Source: Bacillota bacterium (GTDB taxonomy: Bacteria > Bacillota > Clostridia > Oscillospirales > Ruminococcaceae). Taken from it: 64,000 nt of DNA. Location: contig JAEZDD010000004.1 of NCBI GenBank assembly GCA_023429785.1, forward strand, positions 124,001 through 188,000. The letters run 5' to 3'. A program made the translations under genes and the position numbers. Every line of letters starts with the position of its first letter. Position 1 is the stretch's first letter. The notes under the pieces are model-generated. The model did no database searches. It saw nothing but the letters and a program-made list of their open reading frames with translations, and was not told the DNA's origin. Below are positions 61,641 through 64,000 of the stretch, piece after piece.

Positions 61641-63380
61641 TTATCTTTGAGAAACGAAGTTTAGCGGATTCTGAGGCTGACCGAGATATCTGACTTCAAA
61701 GTGAATATGGTTGCCCTCAGATTGACCAGTGTTTCCGACATAAGCTATAACATCGCCCTTTTTAATGGATTGTCCTTGTCTGACTGCTAACTTCGAGTTA
61801 TGACCATATAGAGTGGTCAGTCCGCTTCCGTGGTCAAGAATTACTGCGTTACCATAACCATAATACCAGCTCGCTAAGGATACCACGCCATCAGCGGCAG
61901 CATAAACAGGAGTCCCGTATGGTAATGGAATATCTATTCCCTTATGACCATTGTGCATGAAGTATTGTGAAATATATCCGCCATTCCCGCCAGCCGGCCA
62001 TAGCATTCCTGAGCCTGAAGCATTAATTGCGGCTTGAGAAGCACCGAAGGATTTCGTCCCGATTGAGATTTTTCTGTCAACCGGAGCTTTTGTTACGTCT
62101 TGGCTTAAAACAGTTCTTGACTGCTCATAGTTGTTAACGTATGAAACCTCAGCCTTGACGTGAGCCGTACCGGAAGAGCCGGCAACAGTAACAACCTGTG
62201 TGCCCTTATATTTTGAAGCGTCATTAACACTGACAGTATTAAAAGGAAGAGATATATCATATTCCTCTGTTCTCTTAACCCTGACAGAAGCATAAGGCTC
62301 AGCTCTGTTAATCAGGATTTTGTCGCCGACGCTGCATCTTGTTTCGATGCTTGGGTTCATGGCTTTAAGGTTGTTATAGGGAATACCAACCTTTTGAGCT
62401 ATAAGCGAAGGGGCGTCGCCTTCAACAACTGTATAATAGGATTCAACCTGCTTTTGTCCCTGAAGCTTTTGAACAATAGATTCAGGGGTAACCATTCCGT
62501 TGGCTAGGAACAAGCCGTCTTTAAATTCAAACTTGTCAACAAATTCAACTGTTTCGCCGGCATTGTTTGTTTTAAATTTATTAAGAATTTCATTTAATGC
62601 TGCCTCAACCTTGGATTTGTCAGTGACTGCTCCGCTGAACTGGTCATTAATATAAAATCCATAAGCCTTGGTTAAATCAACATCGGAGGTGCTGATAAGC
62701 TGGTCTGTCAGCTGGTTTGCATCAGAAACCTGAGTTTCAGCGGATAGCTTTTGAACAGAAAGCTTAGGAACAATCTCAATTTCCTTATCGCCCTTAACGT
62801 ATGTTATACGGTCCTTCATCATTTTTTGAGCTTCGTCAAAAACAGCTTCATTTTTAATATAGCCAACGACCTTGCCGTTGCATTCAACGCTGATTCCATA
62901 AGGAACATTCGTCGCATATCCAATTAGATTAACCAAAAATACAACACAGATAACAGGGGTGGCATAGTTGAAAATTGTGATACAAGCTCTTCTTCTGCTC
63001 CAGAAGCTCTTCCCGACCGTGGAAACATAAAGCCCAACAGCGGGGAAAATGCCAGCCGAATTTCGCTTTTCAGAGAATGCCTGAGATAATGCTTTAAAAT
63101 AAGCTGATATTTTTTGGCGCTTAGCTAGAACATAACCCTTCACCGAACGAGAAAGCTTTAAAACCAATACTAACGCCTTAATGTAAACATATTTAATAAT
63201 TTTCTTTAAAACCTTCATTGCTTTATATAAAGCATATCTTCCGAAATGGAAAATGTGTGCGCCTAAATTCGTCATAAATTTAACGTACGATTTTTTTGCG
63301 TTTTGGAATAGCGCAATTAGTCCGGCAGTTTGTCTATCTGGCAATTTTTCAATTTTTATTTTCTTATTTTTCAATGCCAT
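61641..63380 (-). CDS. M23 peptidase with LysM-like and G5 domains
   Basis: 579 residues. About 135 basic residues with predicted helices (KSYVKFMTNLGAHIFHFGRY, then KKIIKYVYIKALVLVLKLSR) precede a membrane helix (about 138-158). Outside it are a repeat region (160-310), a LysM-like segment (YYTVVEGDAPSLIAQKVGIP, about 318-365), a G5 domain (about 370-450) and a C-terminal LytM/M23 domain (HKGIDIPLPYGTPVY, GLTTLYGHN, GNHIHFEVRY) with all zinc ligands. It should bind and cut peptidoglycan. The long cytoplasmic basic region is unusual and might contact DNA, membrane or a partner. Confidence 0.88.
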   Translation of the reverse strand: MALKNKKIKIEKLPDRQTAGLIALFQNAKKSYVKFMTNLGAHIFHFGRYALYKAMKVLKKIIKYVYIKALVLVLKLSRSVKGYVLAKRQKISAYFKALSQAFSEKRNSAGIFPAVGLYVSTVGKSFWSRRRACITIFNYATPVICVVFLVNLIGYATNVPYGISVECNGKVVGYIKNEAVFDEAQKMMKDRITYVKGDKEIEIVPKLSVQKLSAETQVSDANQLTDQLISTSDVDLTKAYGFYINDQFSGAVTDKSKVEAALNEILNKFKTNNAGETVEFVDKFEFKDGLFLANGMVTPESIVQKLQGQKQVESYYTVVEGDAPSLIAQKVGIPYNNLKAMNPSIETRCSVGDKILINRAEPYASVRVKRTEEYDISLPFNTVSVNDASKYKGTQVVTVAGSSGTAHVKAEVSYVNNYEQSRTVLSQDVTKAPVDRKISIGTKSFGASQAAINASGSGMLWPAGGNGGYISQYFMHNGHKGIDIPLPYGTPVYAAADGVVSLASWYYGYGNAVILDHGSGLTTLYGHNSKLAVRQGQSIKKGDVIAYVGNTGQSEGNHIHFEVRYLGQPQNPLNFVSQR

Positions 63381-63426
63381 AACAACAACTCCTTTCTATT
63401 TATTACAAATTAGTAACAACAGTAAC

Positions 63427-63454
63427 ATTATAGCAAGAATCTGTTAAAATGCAA
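63427..63454 (-). promoter_or_regulatory. Promoter for the M23/LysM/G5 gene
   Basis: TTGCAT and TATAAT on the minus strand with a 16-base spacer and TGC before the -10 (extended). It lies 50 bases before the ATG. Confidence 0.72.
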
Positions 63455-63517
63455 GGCTTTTAAGCTGAAGTTAATTAAAATATTAAAAAAATCATAACAA
63501 ACAACAAAGAGCTCAGA

Positions 63518-63991
63518 CTATTTTTGTGCAAAATGCCATGAGTAATCAAGCATTTCAGGCGAGTAATTTTCCAAAGCCTTTAAAATCGGGAGCACGTCTT
63601 TTTTAGCATTTTCTAAATCATGCTCAAGATAGTTCCCGCATTCAACCTCACTATAGCCAGGGATTTCGCCTTCAAAATTTATAATACAAGTCAGAGCGTC
63701 CTTGACCAGCTGAATCGCATTTTCATGTGACATGTTTCGTGTGAGAAGATAAAAGCCTGTCCGACAGCCCATAGGCCCGACGTATATAACCTCGTCAGAC
63801 AGCTCAGAGCTTCGTGCGAAGGTTGCGAAAATATGCTCGATAGTGTGCATTGATGGGTTTGAGAGATAAAGTCCGCCGTTTGGCTTCACCATTCTGATGT
63901 CATAGGTCGTAATATCCCCGTCTATTCTTGAGACATACATTCCGACACCGAATTTTCTGTGGTCAACCTGAAAGCTGGCAATTTTTTTCAT
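63518..63991 (-). CDS. luxS: S-ribosylhomocysteine lyase LuxS
   Basis: 157 residues. Zinc ligands His49 and His53 in MHTIEHIF and Cys118 in VECGNYLEHD, with catalytic Cys76 in GPMGCRTGFYL and Glu52. It cleaves S-ribosylhomocysteine to homocysteine and DPD, the precursor of autoinducer-2, completing methyl-cycle detoxification. The promoter lies beyond the window edge. No mtn or metH gene is adjacent. No clear terminator follows. Confidence 0.95.
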   Translation of the reverse strand: MKKIASFQVDHRKFGVGMYVSRIDGDITTYDIRMVKPNGGLYLSNPSMHTIEHIFATFARSSELSDEVIYVGPMGCRTGFYLLTRNMSHENAIQLVKDALTCIINFEGEIPGYSEVECGNYLEHDLENAKKDVLPILKALENYSPEMLDYSWHFAQK

Positions 63992-64000
63992 AATATTTCC

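Overview
The window is a 64 kb stretch of a low-GC, spore-forming Firmicute chromosome, most likely a clostridium of the Oscillospiraceae/Ruminococcaceae type. The grounds are the sporulation genes yabP, yabQ and spoVAC, RNase Y, a T-box leader on thrS, an HPr carrying both His15 and Ser46, the rimP-nusA-ylxR-ylxQ-infB-rbfA-nrnA-truB-ribF order, AT-rich intergenic DNA and frequent TTG starts. No species is claimed. No phage, IS element, CRISPR array, tRNA or rRNA was seen; it reads as core chromosome.

Layout. 1-6007: a truncated B12-binding radical SAM protein, a DUF4321 membrane protein, the yabP-yabQ-divIC-yabR cell-division/spore cluster, two more radical SAM enzymes and an NAD-dependent epimerase. 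6172-12363: a NatAB-like ABC exporter, an orphan LolD/MacB-type ATPase, a PII-like protein, alanine racemase (with an in-frame 21-bp duplication), a YpsA/SLOG protein and a degenerate LCP-like membrane protein. 12419-22275: the long rimP-to-gltX translation/RNA operon. 22437-30758: a small protein behind a structured leader, glycyl-tRNA synthetase, a DUF4830 protein, an RsuA-type pseudouridine synthase, an MsmX/UgpC-type ATPase, a YjeM-type amino-acid transporter, an uncharacterised three-gene cluster and a phosphoesterase. 30878-41020: rny, T-box-thrS, an AEC transporter, a GH26 lipoprotein, a cysteine-cluster protein, isolated spoVAC, a PocR-MCP sensor and an amidohydrolase. 41061-49848: pfk, a TrhA-like protein, an EAL protein with a degenerate GGDEF, a two-component system, and secF/secD. 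49995-57448: purB, then (minus strand) ptsH, a CdaR/PucR-like regulator, ftsE, ftsX, an M23 hydrolase activator and ctpA. 57701-63991: the ylxM-ffh-rpsP-khpA-rimM-trmD operon, an M23/LysM/G5 peptidase and luxS.

Functionally the window is dominated by translation and RNA processing (initiation factor, ribosome maturation, tRNA modification, three aminoacyl-tRNA synthetases), protein export (Ffh, SecDF), envelope growth (FtsEX with a coiled-coil M23 partner, CtpA, Alr, a second M23 protein) and sporulation. The items most worth a second look are the conserved-looking but unnamed trio at 28927-30194, a perfect 21-bp palindrome at the predicted start point of the ylxM-ffh transcript, a structured leader before the 99-aa protein at 22519, an attenuator-like hairpin ahead of trhA-pfk, and a long stem-loop at 30878-30961.
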